Origin: Platynereis dumerilii
Taxonomy: Eukaryota; Annelida; Polychaeta; Phyllodocida; Nereididae
Assembly (NCBI GenBank): GCA_026936325.1
Contig: JAPTHN010000001.1
Location: 130,301,138 to 130,365,137 of the forward strand
Reading direction: 5' to 3'
Length of the DNA: 64,000 nucleotides
Position numbers and translations under genes: made by a program. Under the pieces are notes generated by a model that was not told the origin of the DNA, ran no database searches, and was given only the letters and a program-made list of their open reading frames with translations. Below, piece after piece: positions 30,706 through 41,705 of the stretch (position 1 is the stretch's first letter; every line of letters starts with the position of its first letter).

Positions 30706-33092
30706 TAGGGTGAGGCTGGTGCCCCCTGAAATATAAATTTTCCTCAGATCCCTCCTACCTTTTTTTCTGAGCTGTGCCATGATAAAATAAGAATTTCTGT
30801 GAAGTTTCATGAATATTGGAGAATATTTAGGTGTGGCCACTTTGATGCAAAGATAAATTGGTCAAATATAGGCGATTTTCAATGAAAAATGACATATTTG
30901 ACACAGTTTATCCAGTTCTCTGGTATGTTTCTTTACATTTTTTGGGGAAATGCATATATACATATATAACTGAGTGTCTACATTGTTTTAAGCAGCTTAA
31001 AAAAAAACATTTTCTGAAAATCTCAGAATTTCTATAAAATCATAATGCGGACTATTATATGTAGAGTACAAAAATACTTTGTTTGTCTTTGTCATAAATA
31101 CTCTTCTGTCATTTCCAACTTCATGTCCCCTGCTGAATACTCTAATATCATAATATGGAATGAACAGGAACAGAATTTTCCTGTCATACAGCATGAACAA
31201 ACAACCTCAGAAATCTGAATTTATACTTTCAAATTGTAAGGGGTTCAAGATGTATAATTTTAACTGATTTAGGCTCAGTCAACCACCGTCCCGATACATC
31301 ACACACTTAAGGGTGAGCTTGGAATTAGGACATTTACTTATTTCAAGAATCCCTACTATGTCTCTGCAACTCTACAAGTCAACAAGTCTGAATTATGACT
31401 TTTAAATGATGAAATATAACGCATCAAAAACAGTCGTTTTCTGGAAATTCTGGTAATTTTACTTGTGATAAATAATTATGGACTAAATGATCTAATATTT
31501 AAATGATTCTTACTTCAACAATTCAACTTTTGTTGTATGGAAATATGTTGAATGGAAAATCAATAAGCATAATTTTGGTGAATGTTGGAACTATGCCATT
31601 GATGAGGATCCAACCTCAAGCTAAACAACTGGAATCTCAAATACTTATATTTTCTGCTATACTCATTTTATTCTGATTAGGCCCAGAATTATATTTTATT
31701 TCTTGTGATACCTCTATGTCATACTGGAACTCTTCATCACAATTTTGAGTTATTTGATATACATTCAGTTTATTTAGAATCTCGTAAACATTGAGATAAT
31801 TGTCCAACATGTCTGTACCATATTCATCATTTTCTTGTATGTCAGTCTACCTCTGGTTAGTTTTCTGTGCACATTGTATTAAGTACCTCAAAAGCAATCT
31901 ATAATTGACTGACACACAGTTTCTGTAGAATAAAATCAGTGCTGATATCACAAAGTTACCAAATTATGCAAAATATGTCACAATTATGCACTAAAACTAC
32001 CAGGCATCTTTGGTGTCTGTAGCTTCAAGTGCCACAAGAGTTGACCACATGGTGAAAATGATATTTTGGCTCCCTGGTAGGTTTTAAATTGCACTAGCCC
32101 ATACCTGCCTGCAAGCACAAGTAGAAGCAACCTAAACTTAAAGTATTGAGCTAAAATGAAATTCCTGTGCAAAGTATAAGTTTTGTTTTTGGAGGAAAAA
32201 AAAAGTTTTACTGTTCTGTTTTGATCTAGCTCAGTTTCCCAATACATTGCATAATTATTATTGTACCATGTTACAGTTTGCAGTGTTTGTTTTTTTAAAT
32301 TTTCATCCCTTTCAAGGACTGATTTATGTAATGTTCACTGACCATTGACTATGATTGCTGCTCAACCAACAACATCCAACAAGGAGGCCCAGTGTTTTCA
32401 AAAAGCTCATACTCCTACAATGTCTCTCCTCGCTTATATCTTTAAGTCCATTTCATTGATGATCAGAGAGTTCAGAGTATAATGAGCTGCCAAAATACTG
32501 ACCTCCTTAAGTCCTTATGATGCCAATACAGAAAATGATATGGCAATGCATGAGTCACATAATGATTTTATCACGTCAAAAGAGCTCAGTATTGAAATTT
32601 GTTTTCACCTTTCCGATTCCTAGAAAATCCTTACAATCAACATGAAGAATGCAAGGGATACCCATGGAGTTAAGCAAGGAAATGGAAGCTCACAAATACT
32701 GCTTCATGCCCAGATTTTCTTAAAGTTATATACTTTGTTTGTTACGTCATTGAAAATATTGCAGTTTTAATGTATAAAACATGGCAAATTACAGTTTTTG
32801 TTGAATAACTCAAGAAATATAAGAGATAGACACTAAGTTACTAAAGAAGTTGAATATGAATATGTGGTCTAGGATTATTTTGAGCCCATTTTCAAAGGTG
32901 TATGACCATTATATCAAAAGATATGACGATTTTTATGGATTTGTTATGTTTAAAACACAAATGGCCAGGTGGCCACACCTAAATTTTGATGAATCTGGCT
33001 GAAATTTGGTATACTTTCTTTTTATACCAAGGGGCATCTCAGAAAAAAAGGTAGGCTTGATCTGAAAATGTTGGGGCACCAGCCTCACCCTA
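30706..33092. mobile_element. 2.4 kb hAT element with perfect 8-bp target duplication
   Basis: Ends TAGGGTGAGGCTGG and its inverse CCAGCCTCACCCTA, flanked on both sides by GCGTTGAT (30698-30705 and 33093-33100). The inverted arms pair for ~140 bp (TACCTTTTTTTCTGAG, TTTAGGTGTGGCCAC). TAGGG termini and an 8-bp duplication are hAT features. The interior is AT-rich without recognisable transposase. It splits the mariner transposase. Confidence 0.9.
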
Positions 33093-33471
33093 GCGTTGAT
33101 GCCACTGGAGCGGCAGGCCTTCCCAAAAATGGCAGGGCTCATTTCAGATTTCAAAAGCAACACAGGTGATGGGTCAACATCATCCTTAATCTTTATCTAG
33201 GAGAATGTGAACATCAACGGCAAATTGTATAAGAAAGTGCTGTAGGCTGAGATGTTGCCATGGTTGATAAAAACATGTGGCCAAAACTACATATTTACCC
33301 AACATGGTGCACCTGCAGTGTCCTGCACACAACTCAAATGTTGATCACAGTGATCAGCAATGTTGTAATGTTCATTGCTCTTGGTTATATGGCCACAAAG
33401 TAACCCAGAAATAAATCCAGCAGAAATTTGGTCTGTCATGGACCAGAAGTCTCACGAGTGCCACACAGCAG

Positions 33472-33837
33472 CAGTGCACGCGAAAGCATATTGACTTTGG
33501 TCAGACATTTTGTCTGACGGGGAGAGAGTTCCGGTCAGACAAATTAATGTTTCGTCAGACAACATAATAAATTTAATCTATAATTTTTTAAATGGTTGAA
33601 ATGCATTTTAATGGAATATTATTCTTTGATTTTTAAAGGTGGTTTTGCGATATTGCAATTAAGTTTCTTGAGGTCTTACAATACAATTCAACATCAGAGA
33701 GGACAAGCACTTAATATGACTATTTCCTGTAGAGATTTTGTGCCAGTAAATTTGTCTGACCTGAATTTGAGAATGGTCAGACATTTGCAAAAAGTGCCAG
33801 TAATGTCTGACGTGGCTGACCATTATCGCGCGCACTG
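33472..33837. mobile_element. 366-bp hAT MITE with perfect 8-bp target duplication
   Basis: Ends CAGTGCACGCGA and TCGCGCGCACTG, flanked by CACAGCAG on both sides (33464-33471 and 33838-33845). Inside, GGTCAGACA / TGTCTGAC words repeat in both orientations near each end, likely transposase-binding subterminal repeats. It interrupts the C-terminal part of the mariner transposase. Confidence 0.92.
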
Positions 33838-34247
33838 CACAGCAGTGTCCATAGAATGGTCAAACTTTGATGAAGATACCATGCCACTTTCATGGGGGGC
33901 AGCTGAAGGACGTGTAAAGGCAAGGGTGGTCACACTAAATTGTATCAAGTTATATACATGATAAGCTAGAAATCTTTGTCCTTATTTGCTTAACTGATGT
34001 CTGTAAAGCATTCTTAGCGAAGGCACCAAAAATGTTGGTAAACTAATCTTCTCACCCTGTAACACTATATTTCAAGTCAATAAACAATATTTCAATAATG
34101 TTGAAATTCATCATACGCGGAGGCCCAAGAATGCAAAATATGGGTTTTTATGGATTATATGGACTATTTAAAAAAAATATGGATCCAAAATGCGAATATG
34201 GACTAATATGGACTATATGGGTTTTTATGGACTCGCTGAGAGGCCTG

Positions 34248-34738
34248 TGCTCCTGTTGAGATTTGATTTGAACAAGTTCTTGAATGTATTGTGGAGCCTG
34301 ATTGTTCATTGCTTTCCATGTAGTTGTCATCAGTTTGAACTGAATTCTTGCTGTGATTGGTAACCAGTGTAGTTGTTTCCTGCTATGGCTAACACTGTCA
34401 TGCTTTTTCAATCTCTCAATTAATCGAACTGCTGAGTTTTGAGCAACCTGAAGTTTATTTAACACTCTGCTTGCAGTGCCATACAACAATCCATTTCCAT
34501 AGTCTAAATGAGGAGTGACAAGGGCACTGACAGCAGTTTTAACTGTTTCCTTGTCAAGGTTTTTTCGCAGTTTTGATAGATTTCTCAACTTGAAATATGC
34601 GTTACGACACATTTTGTTGATCTGCTTCTCCATTGTCATATTTTTGTCAAAGAGCACACCTAAGTTGCGGACATGGTTGGCAGTTTTGATTTCAACATTG
34701 TCTACATTGATAGATGTTATTTGAAGTTTAGCCTGATG
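34248..34738 (-). pseudogene. L2/CR1-type LINE, reverse transcriptase C-terminal piece
   Basis: Minus strand, continuous frame from about 34738: NHVRNLGVLFDKNMTM, then ALVTPHLDYGNGLLYG and KQLHWLPITARIQFKL, all characteristic of the thumb and C-terminal region of L2/CR1-type reverse transcriptases. The 5' side is truncated at ~34738, before the catalytic motifs. It continues in 29942-29665 after the 4.3 kb insertion. Total LINE remnant about 770 bp. Confidence 0.88.
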
Positions 34739-35520
34739 ACTGCTCAGAAGTCATGTAACGCTTTATCCTGTGGCATATAACCCAAAATTAAGGTTAAAAT
34801 ACTTTTTACTGTAAGTCATCAAAGTGCAGCAGTACTAATAAATTGCAGATTTTGCATGCATCAATTTTGGCAGTAATCAAATTTTAAGAAAACAATTTTT
34901 TTTTTTAAATTTGTATATATCATAAACAAGTTACTTTCAAACAAAAGGCAGTTTTCACCAAGTCATTTTTACTGCAGTGCCATGACTGTGCAAATGTCAA
35001 TTTAAAGTAATAAATACTATTTTAAACACAGTTGACTGAATTTAAACTAGAACATTTTTGGATTAGGTTGAGAAGCTGAAACTTTGAAGTATTATAGAAT
35101 AGATGTTACTGCATTCAACAAAAAAATAATTATGCTTCTAGCTGCATTAGAACTAATTTAAATGGCAATTTACCAGCAGTTGTGCTGTTAGAAACAAAAT
35201 GTACAAAATGGTAACGTCACAACTTTTTCAGAGCTTGAAGCAATCGTGACGCTATGTTGCTCAGAAGTATGTGCAGTGTACCATGCTTGAGTCACCTTAA
35301 TCCCTCTTGTTTGGCAATATTTCATTGTATTTGTTGCACATTCATGTTCCTCAGTTCATTAGCAGGTTGGCAGCCCTGAAGCAACAAGTCAGAATTCTTT
35401 GTTCTCAGGAAATAAGACAGCAATACATTAATTTTGAAGTTAGATGCATCAATAGATAGATTGAAATATGGATCGATAGATTTTTAATACAATACATTAA
35501 TTTCATAGATTAATTTTATA
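34739..35520. other. AT-rich DNA, no feature seen
   Basis: No terminal repeats, gene or RNA signal recognised. Mostly A/T runs. Confidence 0.5.
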
Positions 35521-35579
35521 GATAGATAGAAAGATAGATAGATAGATAGACGGATATATCATAGATAGATCGATAGATA
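35520..35579. repeat. GATA microsatellite
   Basis: Interrupted (GATA)n run directly preceding the LINE fragment; the LINE may have inserted into it. Confidence 0.85.
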
Positions 35580-36472
35580 GTGCAGCCCTCTCAGCCAAGG
35601 TCTCTTTGGAAAAGCCATAAATTATTTAAATTACAAAAAAAGGCCATTCGTATTATTACCAATAGTAACTTTAGGTCTCACACCAGTGGTTTATTCAAGG
35701 AGTTACGTACTCTAAAAATTATGGACTTATGTGCACTGCAGGATTTCAAACTTTGTTATAGATATGAAAATAATTTACTCCCAGTATATTTGAAAAATAT
35801 CATTAATAGTGAAGCCATCCATTACCATTTCACCCGACAGAGCACAAGTGTGAGGCTCCACCTGCCTGCTGTGAGACATGACTTCGCAAGGAATGGTATA
35901 TCTTATCGACTTCCTAATATATTTAATTCCATGGAACCTATCATTAAAGACAAAATCTACACACATAGTTTTCAAGGTTGTAAAATGTATATTAAAGTAA
36001 AGTTTTTGGAAAGTTACCCAATAGATTGTCTAATCCCAAATTGTTATATTTGCAATTCATAATTTATCTCTAGGTCAATTCTCGTGTCACCGCTCCCACT
36101 ACGACCGGGTTCATTATTTTTCCAGGTTCCTTATGACAAAAATTTAATATATAATTTCTAACAATTTTTTTCCATACTAATGTCTCATCTTCTCATCTGA
36201 TTTACTTTGAATAATTGGTAAATTTGCTTTCCTGAATTATATGTACATTAACTTTCTTTCAAATTATTCATATAATGATTCATAGGTATAACGATTATTA
36301 ATTCTTTATGTTATTTTATTTTTTTTTATGGTGGCCTCTCGATAGCGGTAATTTTTTTATCTTGGAGAGGTCATCCATGCCTTAATTAAATGTATTTCAT
36401 TAGAACTCTTTATCATGTATATAATTGTTGGCAAAATAAAACTGTCTGAGTCTGAGTCTGAGTCTGGTGAGG
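35580..36472 (+). mobile_element. 5'-truncated LINE, C-terminal coding end plus 3' UTR
   Basis: A frame of 160 codons from 35580 (stop 36062) matches the post-reverse-transcriptase end of LINE ORF2: LQKKAIRIITNSNFRSHT, LFKELRTLKIMDL, then RLPNIFNSM. The 3' UTR ends AAAATAAAACTG followed by (TGAGTC)n at about 36446-36470, the simple-repeat tail. The C-terminal pattern differs from the element at 2861-5612, so it is another subfamily. Confidence 0.85.
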
Positions 36473-37121
36473 CTGATAACAGTCGCTAAGCAAAATGTTA
36501 TTTTGATGTTACAAATACATTAGTAAAAATAATAGGAAGAAAGGAGCAGGGGTTCGAAGGCGGCAGCTACCGAATTAAGAAGAAAAAAAATTCTTTGAGC
36601 TTGCCAAATAAGGGCCAAAATTGTTGGTCTGCTGAACTCTGCAATTTTTTTTTTGGCAGCTTGCCTATCCAAAATTAACTATTTTATCAAGTGAGCTAGT
36701 CTTGGGAATAGCTATACGTAACTTATTCAAACGCCATGTATCAGCTACACCAAACAATACCTCTATGTATCAAAATTGCACATATAATTATCGCTGTGTC
36801 TTAAAGCTTGAATGCATATGAAAAAGGAAAATGAAAGTTCGGACCTCAGTTTTTCTCATCGGAGAGTATATACTGAGAAGGATAAAGTGCATATGTTGCA
36901 GAGAATGGCAAGTGCCGTAATCACTTGAATGGGTTGCATGATATATTAGTTGGGGAAACACTATTTATTGGCCGTAAAGGATTAATTGATCCCTCTTAAC
37001 TCATCACCATGGTGATGCTGATGCATGTTTCCCACAATGAGTGAATTGTTTGTTGTTGCACTTAACTGTGGTGGCAATTTTAGAGTGACGAAACCTTGGG
37101 GAAAATCAGAAAACAACAATA
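36473..37121. other. No feature recognised
   Basis: Short frames only; no paired repeats or splice-bounded exon seen. Confidence 0.45.
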
Positions 37122-37410
37122 AGGGGCTGACCAGACGATAGTTGGGGGGGGCTATGGACTTTACCCCCGGGACAAACTTTGTTTTTTGTTCGCAGCGCGT
37201 CGACAAACAGTTTTTTGCATGCGCACTCGCAACAAACTTTTTTATCGGAATTTTAACATCACGGTACCCTAGCTATAGGTGGAAACAAACTTTTTTTAAA
37301 TTTCTATGTGCTGAACAAACTTTTTTTTTCAGTGTCAAGTGGGAAACAATCTTTTTTTTTCACGAAATATCCATAGCCCCCCCCCCCCAAAGAGCATCTG
37401 GTCGGCCCCT
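37122..37410. mobile_element. 289-bp MITE with AGGGGC ends
   Basis: Left AGGGGCTGACCAGA then a G-run and CTATGGA; right TCCATAG, a C-run, then TCTGGTCGGCCCCT. ATA lies on both sides (a possible 3-bp duplication, as in PIF/Harbinger). Inside, ACAAACTTTTTTT occurs four times. Confidence 0.75.
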
Positions 37411-38150
37411 ATAACCATGAAGCTAGTGATGCATTTTATGAATTACACATGCAAAGGGGAAGTAAAATAACTGCAAGAATGCGTGCGTGTTAATCGCCAT
37501 AGAGACTGTATTTTCCACCTTTTATTTCCGTGTCACCAATATATACGTACACATAACTGACATTACTAATGAATTAACTCTGGTACACTGTAGGACAATT
37601 CTCGTTTTACAGCTGCTTGCAGGCTCTATTACGAGAGGAGTTTGAGGAAGACTTATGACAACTCCCGAGGTCGTGCTGTTTCACCTATATCATCAATAGA
37701 ATATTATCTGTGTTGAAAAACTTTTGGTGCCTTTCTCAGATAGAAAAAATTATTAAAGAAAACAAGCAGGCTGACTATCGTGAGGTCAAAGGTCAATCAA
37801 GGCGACGAAATTAACTGGGTCACACTGACCTACTTTTGTGAGTGTTGCTGAGGAGCTCTGACAATGTCTCACGTGCCTCCCCCTCTAAATAAGGCCCATG
37901 TAGAAGTAGCCTATTTGACAGATGACAGGGAGGTGTGAAGGTAAACTGTGCTTAAAAACGTGAATAGCACTTTTAAATTGGCTTTGAGATGACTCAGACC
38001 TCAGCTTTGATAGTAAGAAACCAGTTAATTGCTCTTTCCTAGCAATCACCAGGCATATATAGCCGCATATGGTCTCGACTCAACATAATTTAATCTTGCT
38101 TCCAAAAACACACAAATGCATGGAAACACTTACAAGGCATCTTTAAGAAC
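37411..38150. other. No feature recognised
   Basis: No gene, repeat pair or RNA signal recognised in this stretch. Confidence 0.45.
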
Positions 38151-38157
38151 ACCACAG

Positions 38158-38325
38158 AAGGAAGGGAAGGAAGGTAAGGAAGGTAGGGAAGGGAGGGAAG
38201 GAAGGGGAAGGAGTAGGGGAAGGGAGGCAGGGAGGAAAGGGAGGGAAGGAAGGGAGGGAAGGAAGGGAGGGAAGGAAGAGAGGGAAGGAAGAGAGGGACG
38301 GAAGGGAGGGAAGGAAGCGAGATTG
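38158..38325. repeat. Purine-rich GGAA/GGGA simple repeat
   Basis: Long asymmetric purine run of GGAAGGAAGGGAGGGA type. Such tracts can adopt triplex or G-rich structures. Confidence 0.9.
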
Positions 38326-38514
38326 AAGTGCTTGCACGTTATTTTTCGTGATTAGATTGACCTATGTCAGGAGGAGGAGGAATATTGGGGGCAAATTTGT
38401 TAACAGCATTCAATAATCAAGGTTGGTTGTCAAAAAAACGGATGAATAAATATATAAGTGAGCTTTGGTTATTTTGGGAGGGTTGGTCTTTGAGAGCAAA
38501 AAAACGAAATTGGG

Positions 38515-39575
38515 CAGGGCCGGCCCTAGGCCAATGCAGCCGATGCAGCTGCATCGGGCCCCGCGCTCTAGGGGGCCCCGCACCCTTGAAATGAATATAA
38601 AAGACAAAAAGAATACAATATCCAGCTTCCAGCAGCACTGCTGACATGCTTAATTGCGCACCTGCATGTACCCTGATTGTATTAATGGCAATCAACTTCT
38701 AACACTTCTTTTCAATAGAAGGACCTTTGCATATTGCAATTAAGTTTACACCAATTGGGGGACCTGTGTGGATCAATATTAATTAAGTCCTTGATTATTA
38801 GTTACAAGATTTGAGATGTCTGACATCTTGGGCTGATGGGCTTTGAACAGTAATTCTGGTGATCATAAATGGAATTAGGCCTACATAGAACAGAGATGAG
38901 ATCTCCTCCGAACACTGAAGGAACTTTTCATGAAAATTGGCTTCTTTATTTAATTTTACCTGCATATTGAAAACATATCAGCTGATGGATTGGTGTATTA
39001 GCACTATCTGTAACTAGTTTTGTCTGATCAACTCAAGAGTTTGACTAGATATAGGCCTATGAGGGGGGGGGGCAACCATTCTCAAAAGTTCAGAGCTTAC
39101 AGCCCTGGTCTATGTTACAATAAATTTTTCCAAATGGTCCTCGACAGACACTCAATTCTAAGGGTAGATGTACCAGGAAAACGAAAAAAAACACAAAAAA
39201 ATAGCAATTTAAAATTTAAAAAAAAATCTCCATGATTTGTATATCAATCACATAGCTGATTGTTCAGAGGCCCATTGAAAGTTTTCAGGAGAAAAAAAGG
39301 GATTAGTTCTCGAAGTCTGCTGGCTCAAAAGAAAATACATGTAATACCAATCAGCATCTGCACAAACATACAACTTATGGGCCCTAAGAATTAGTGTCGA
39401 TAAGAAGTAACACATACAAAATAGTTAATTTTATGGCTAAAAGTAATGCTTTTAGTGGTACATATAAAGGTTTTCATGATGTATGTTTCTTATCAGGGGG
39501 GGGGAGGGGGCTTCTAGAAGGGGGCCCCGAAGAGGTTTGTCGCATTGGGCCCCGCACAGGCTAAGGCCGGCCCTG
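38515..39575. mobile_element. 1.06 kb hAT element with perfect 8-bp target duplication
   Basis: Ends CAGGGCCGGCCCTAGG and its inverse GGCCGGCCCTG, with AAATTGGG on both sides (38507-38514 and 39576-39583). Near the ends are GCATCGGGCCCCGC (left) and GCATTGGGCCCCGC (right), and GGGGGCCCC words: very GC-rich termini against an AT-rich interior. CAGGGCCGGCCCT-type ends are a familiar non-autonomous hAT pattern in animals. No transposase seen. Confidence 0.95.
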
Positions 39576-39665
39576 AAATTGGGTGCTATTTACAATGAAC
39601 TACCCTACGACATAACACTTGCTGCCATCCTATATATTATCTTCTTAATTGAAGATAAGAATCTA

Positions 39666-39967
39666 TTACAGCCTTTCACTTTGATAAAGAAAAAATGAGG
39701 ACCAGTTCACTGTGAAAAATGCACTTTGTGACTCATGATAGCTGATGAAGTGTCATCTTTTATACTTTCAACATAGGAAACATGGAGGCAGTTTGATTAG
39801 TCATAATCAAGAGAAGGCCATTTGACTTGAAAATCAGATGCATAATCCTTTCGTTTGGCTGTCACCAACAAGAGGGATAAGTCTCCTTGAATCAAATTAA
39901 CATTGAAAGTGCCATTTTCACAGTGCAACAGTACACTCTTTTTCGGTATCAAAGTGAAAGGCTGTAA
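39666..39967. mobile_element. 302-bp MITE, TTACAGCC ends
   Basis: TTACAGCCTTTCACTTTGATA at the left is mirrored by TATCAAAGTGAAAGGCTGTAA at the right; pairing continues with TTCACTGTGAAAA / TTTTCACAGTG. It starts about 80 bp after the hAT end. No duplication fixed. Confidence 0.8.
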
Positions 39968-40497
39968 TCGGATCCAGAGGCAGTTTTGTGTAACACTAAC
40001 ACTTTGGTAGGACTTTTTCCAAGCTTCTGGCTGCAGTGTTTACTGAGGTGCAACTTATATATTTGCTGAGGAATCCATTTTTATATTCATTCGCAAATCT
40101 TTGCTGACACTCTATCTGTGTATGCAACTGAGCTGAAAGTTAATTCTAATATCAATAGTACTTGCACCTTGGTGAACACATAGAAATTTCATCTACGGAT
40201 TTACACAGAGATGATCATGTGGTTAATGCAAAACCTAAAACAAATGACAGCTTGAAAGAGTGTGCATTGCATGTGCAATTGCATATTATGTGGGTGCTAT
40301 TGATTGGATTATAGAGCTCTTTGTAGATTGGCGGTCCATTGGGAGTCTTAATTTTTTCCAGTTACATTGTACCTGTTTGTCTTATTATCCTCTTATGATC
40401 TTATCAGGTGCAATATTGCAAAACAAGTTTTGGGTTTGTTTTTTGATACCATATCAATAGGTATATTATGCTATAGCACTTGCTGATTGAACCAATA
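39968..40497. other. No feature recognised
   Basis: AT-rich; no repeats or gene recognised. Confidence 0.45.
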
Positions 40498-41268
40498 GAC
40501 GGGGCAAGTTGTCACACTCATGTAGCCAATCTAACATCTATTGACTGATTTTCTGTATCCAAGCTTGCAATACATCGTATTCCTTTAAAAAAACAAAAAT
40601 ACATATCTTGCGAAGACTTTGGAAGAATGCCACGATAAATCAGGGCCTATTTCTACCGGAAAATTGCGTCTTCAATCAGAGGACTATGAAATGTTTTTAA
40701 AATTTCTGTTGAATAAGTCATTTTTAAGAAGTCCACATATTACATGACAGATTATACTTTCTTGCAACCTCATCCTACAAAAAACAGATCTTGAAATTTA
40801 TTTAGTAACGCCACAACTGCTGCCACATATAGCCAGGTTATAAGCGTTGTGACAACTTGGCCCTATGACAACTAGCTCCGGCCTATCCTAGTCACGATCA
40901 TGAAGTCAATCTGATATCTCGGTAATCAAAAGAGAATATATTCTGGTTCCACTTGGAAAACACATACATATTGTTCACGGAGACTATAGGTTAATGCCAT
41001 CATGAATCAACGCCTTAATCTCCAAAAAATTGTCTCAAATTGGAAGACGCTGAAAAATTTGAAACTGGTGAAAAAATTGAGTTAAACTGTCATTTTTAGA
41101 AATATTCTCATAGTGCATGACAGACTACACATTTTTGTGATATCATCACAAAAAAATTTCACAAGTTAAAAAATATCATAATTGATTTAATTGCCACGTC
41201 GCTGCTACCATCCATAGCTGAGTAATTTGCATTGTGACAACTTGCCCCTGTGACAACTAGCCCCTGTC
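40498..41268. mobile_element. Non-autonomous element with GGGGCAAGTTGTCAC ends and internal duplication
   Basis: The left end (GACGGGGCAAGTTGTCAC) is mirrored by GTGACAACTTGCCCC then GTGACAACTAGCCCCTGTC at the right. A third GTGACAACTTGG lies at 40848. The interior is two diverged tandem copies about 365 bp apart (for example ATGCCACGATAAATCA near 40627 and ATGCCATCATGAATCA near 40997). Confidence 0.7.
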
Positions 41269-41705
41269 TCCGCTAACTGACACAAAATATCATTAAACCA
41301 ATTCCAAGTCAGTGAAATCACAAGGCCAAGTCGTAAGTTATTTTGAAAATGCTGTGAGCTGCTGATCTGCAAAGAGCTATAATAGTAATACGATTAATAG
41401 CAGAACAGTTGTCAATCGTAAAGATCCTGAGCTGTCGAGGATATATCATATATGGACGACCAGTCAGTCAACTGGACTGCCAGTTCTGCTTCTATATAGT
41501 CTTATAAACAAGCGGTTCTAGAGCATAGGCCTATAGCTTCTACTTCTGCATAGCCTTATAAACTTGCGATTCTTGTCAAACTTCTACGTCATAGCGTTAT
41601 AAAACCATTGGTTATCACTCCACCCTAAAACTGTGGCGAAAAAGAAAAAAAAAAGTTCCATGCTGCCAGTTGTCGTATGAATATTATGTGTTTACATAAA
41701 CCGGA

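Larger units (their letters stand above)
30450..33963 (+). pseudogene. Decayed mariner-type (DDE) transposase in three pieces
   Basis: Piece 1 (about 30450-30705) ends with WSDAKVFTI, matching the first catalytic Asp block (SDEK.FT). Piece 2 (33093-33471) reads VNINGKLYKKVL, LPWLIKTCGQNYIFTQHGAPA (second catalytic block, expected QDGAPAH) and WPQSNPEINPAEIWSV (third block, expected WP..SPDLNP.E). Piece 3 (33846-33963) gives IEWSNFDEDT and a basic tail, as in the family C-terminus. The pieces are parted by hAT elements at 30706-33092 and 33472-33837. Several in-frame stops show it is dead. The enzyme would cut and paste at TA sites. Confidence 0.75.
29943..34247. mobile_element. 4.3 kb DNA element inserted in the LINE
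   Basis: Inverted ends CAGGCCTCTCAG (29948) and CTGAGAGGCCTG (34236-34247). LINE sequence stops at TGCTC on the left (29938-29942) and resumes at TGCTC on the right (34248-34252), a short direct repeat from the target. Both ends carry several copies of ATATGGGTTTTTATGG-like words. CAGG ends would suit hAT, whose duplication should be 8 bp; only 5 bp agree. The interior is a decayed mariner-type transposase broken by two hAT insertions, so the family of the outer element is uncertain. Confidence 0.75.

Noticed and set aside
36540-36570. Box-B-like GGGTTCGAAGG suggesting a tRNA
   Set aside because: No box A or cloverleaf at the right distance.
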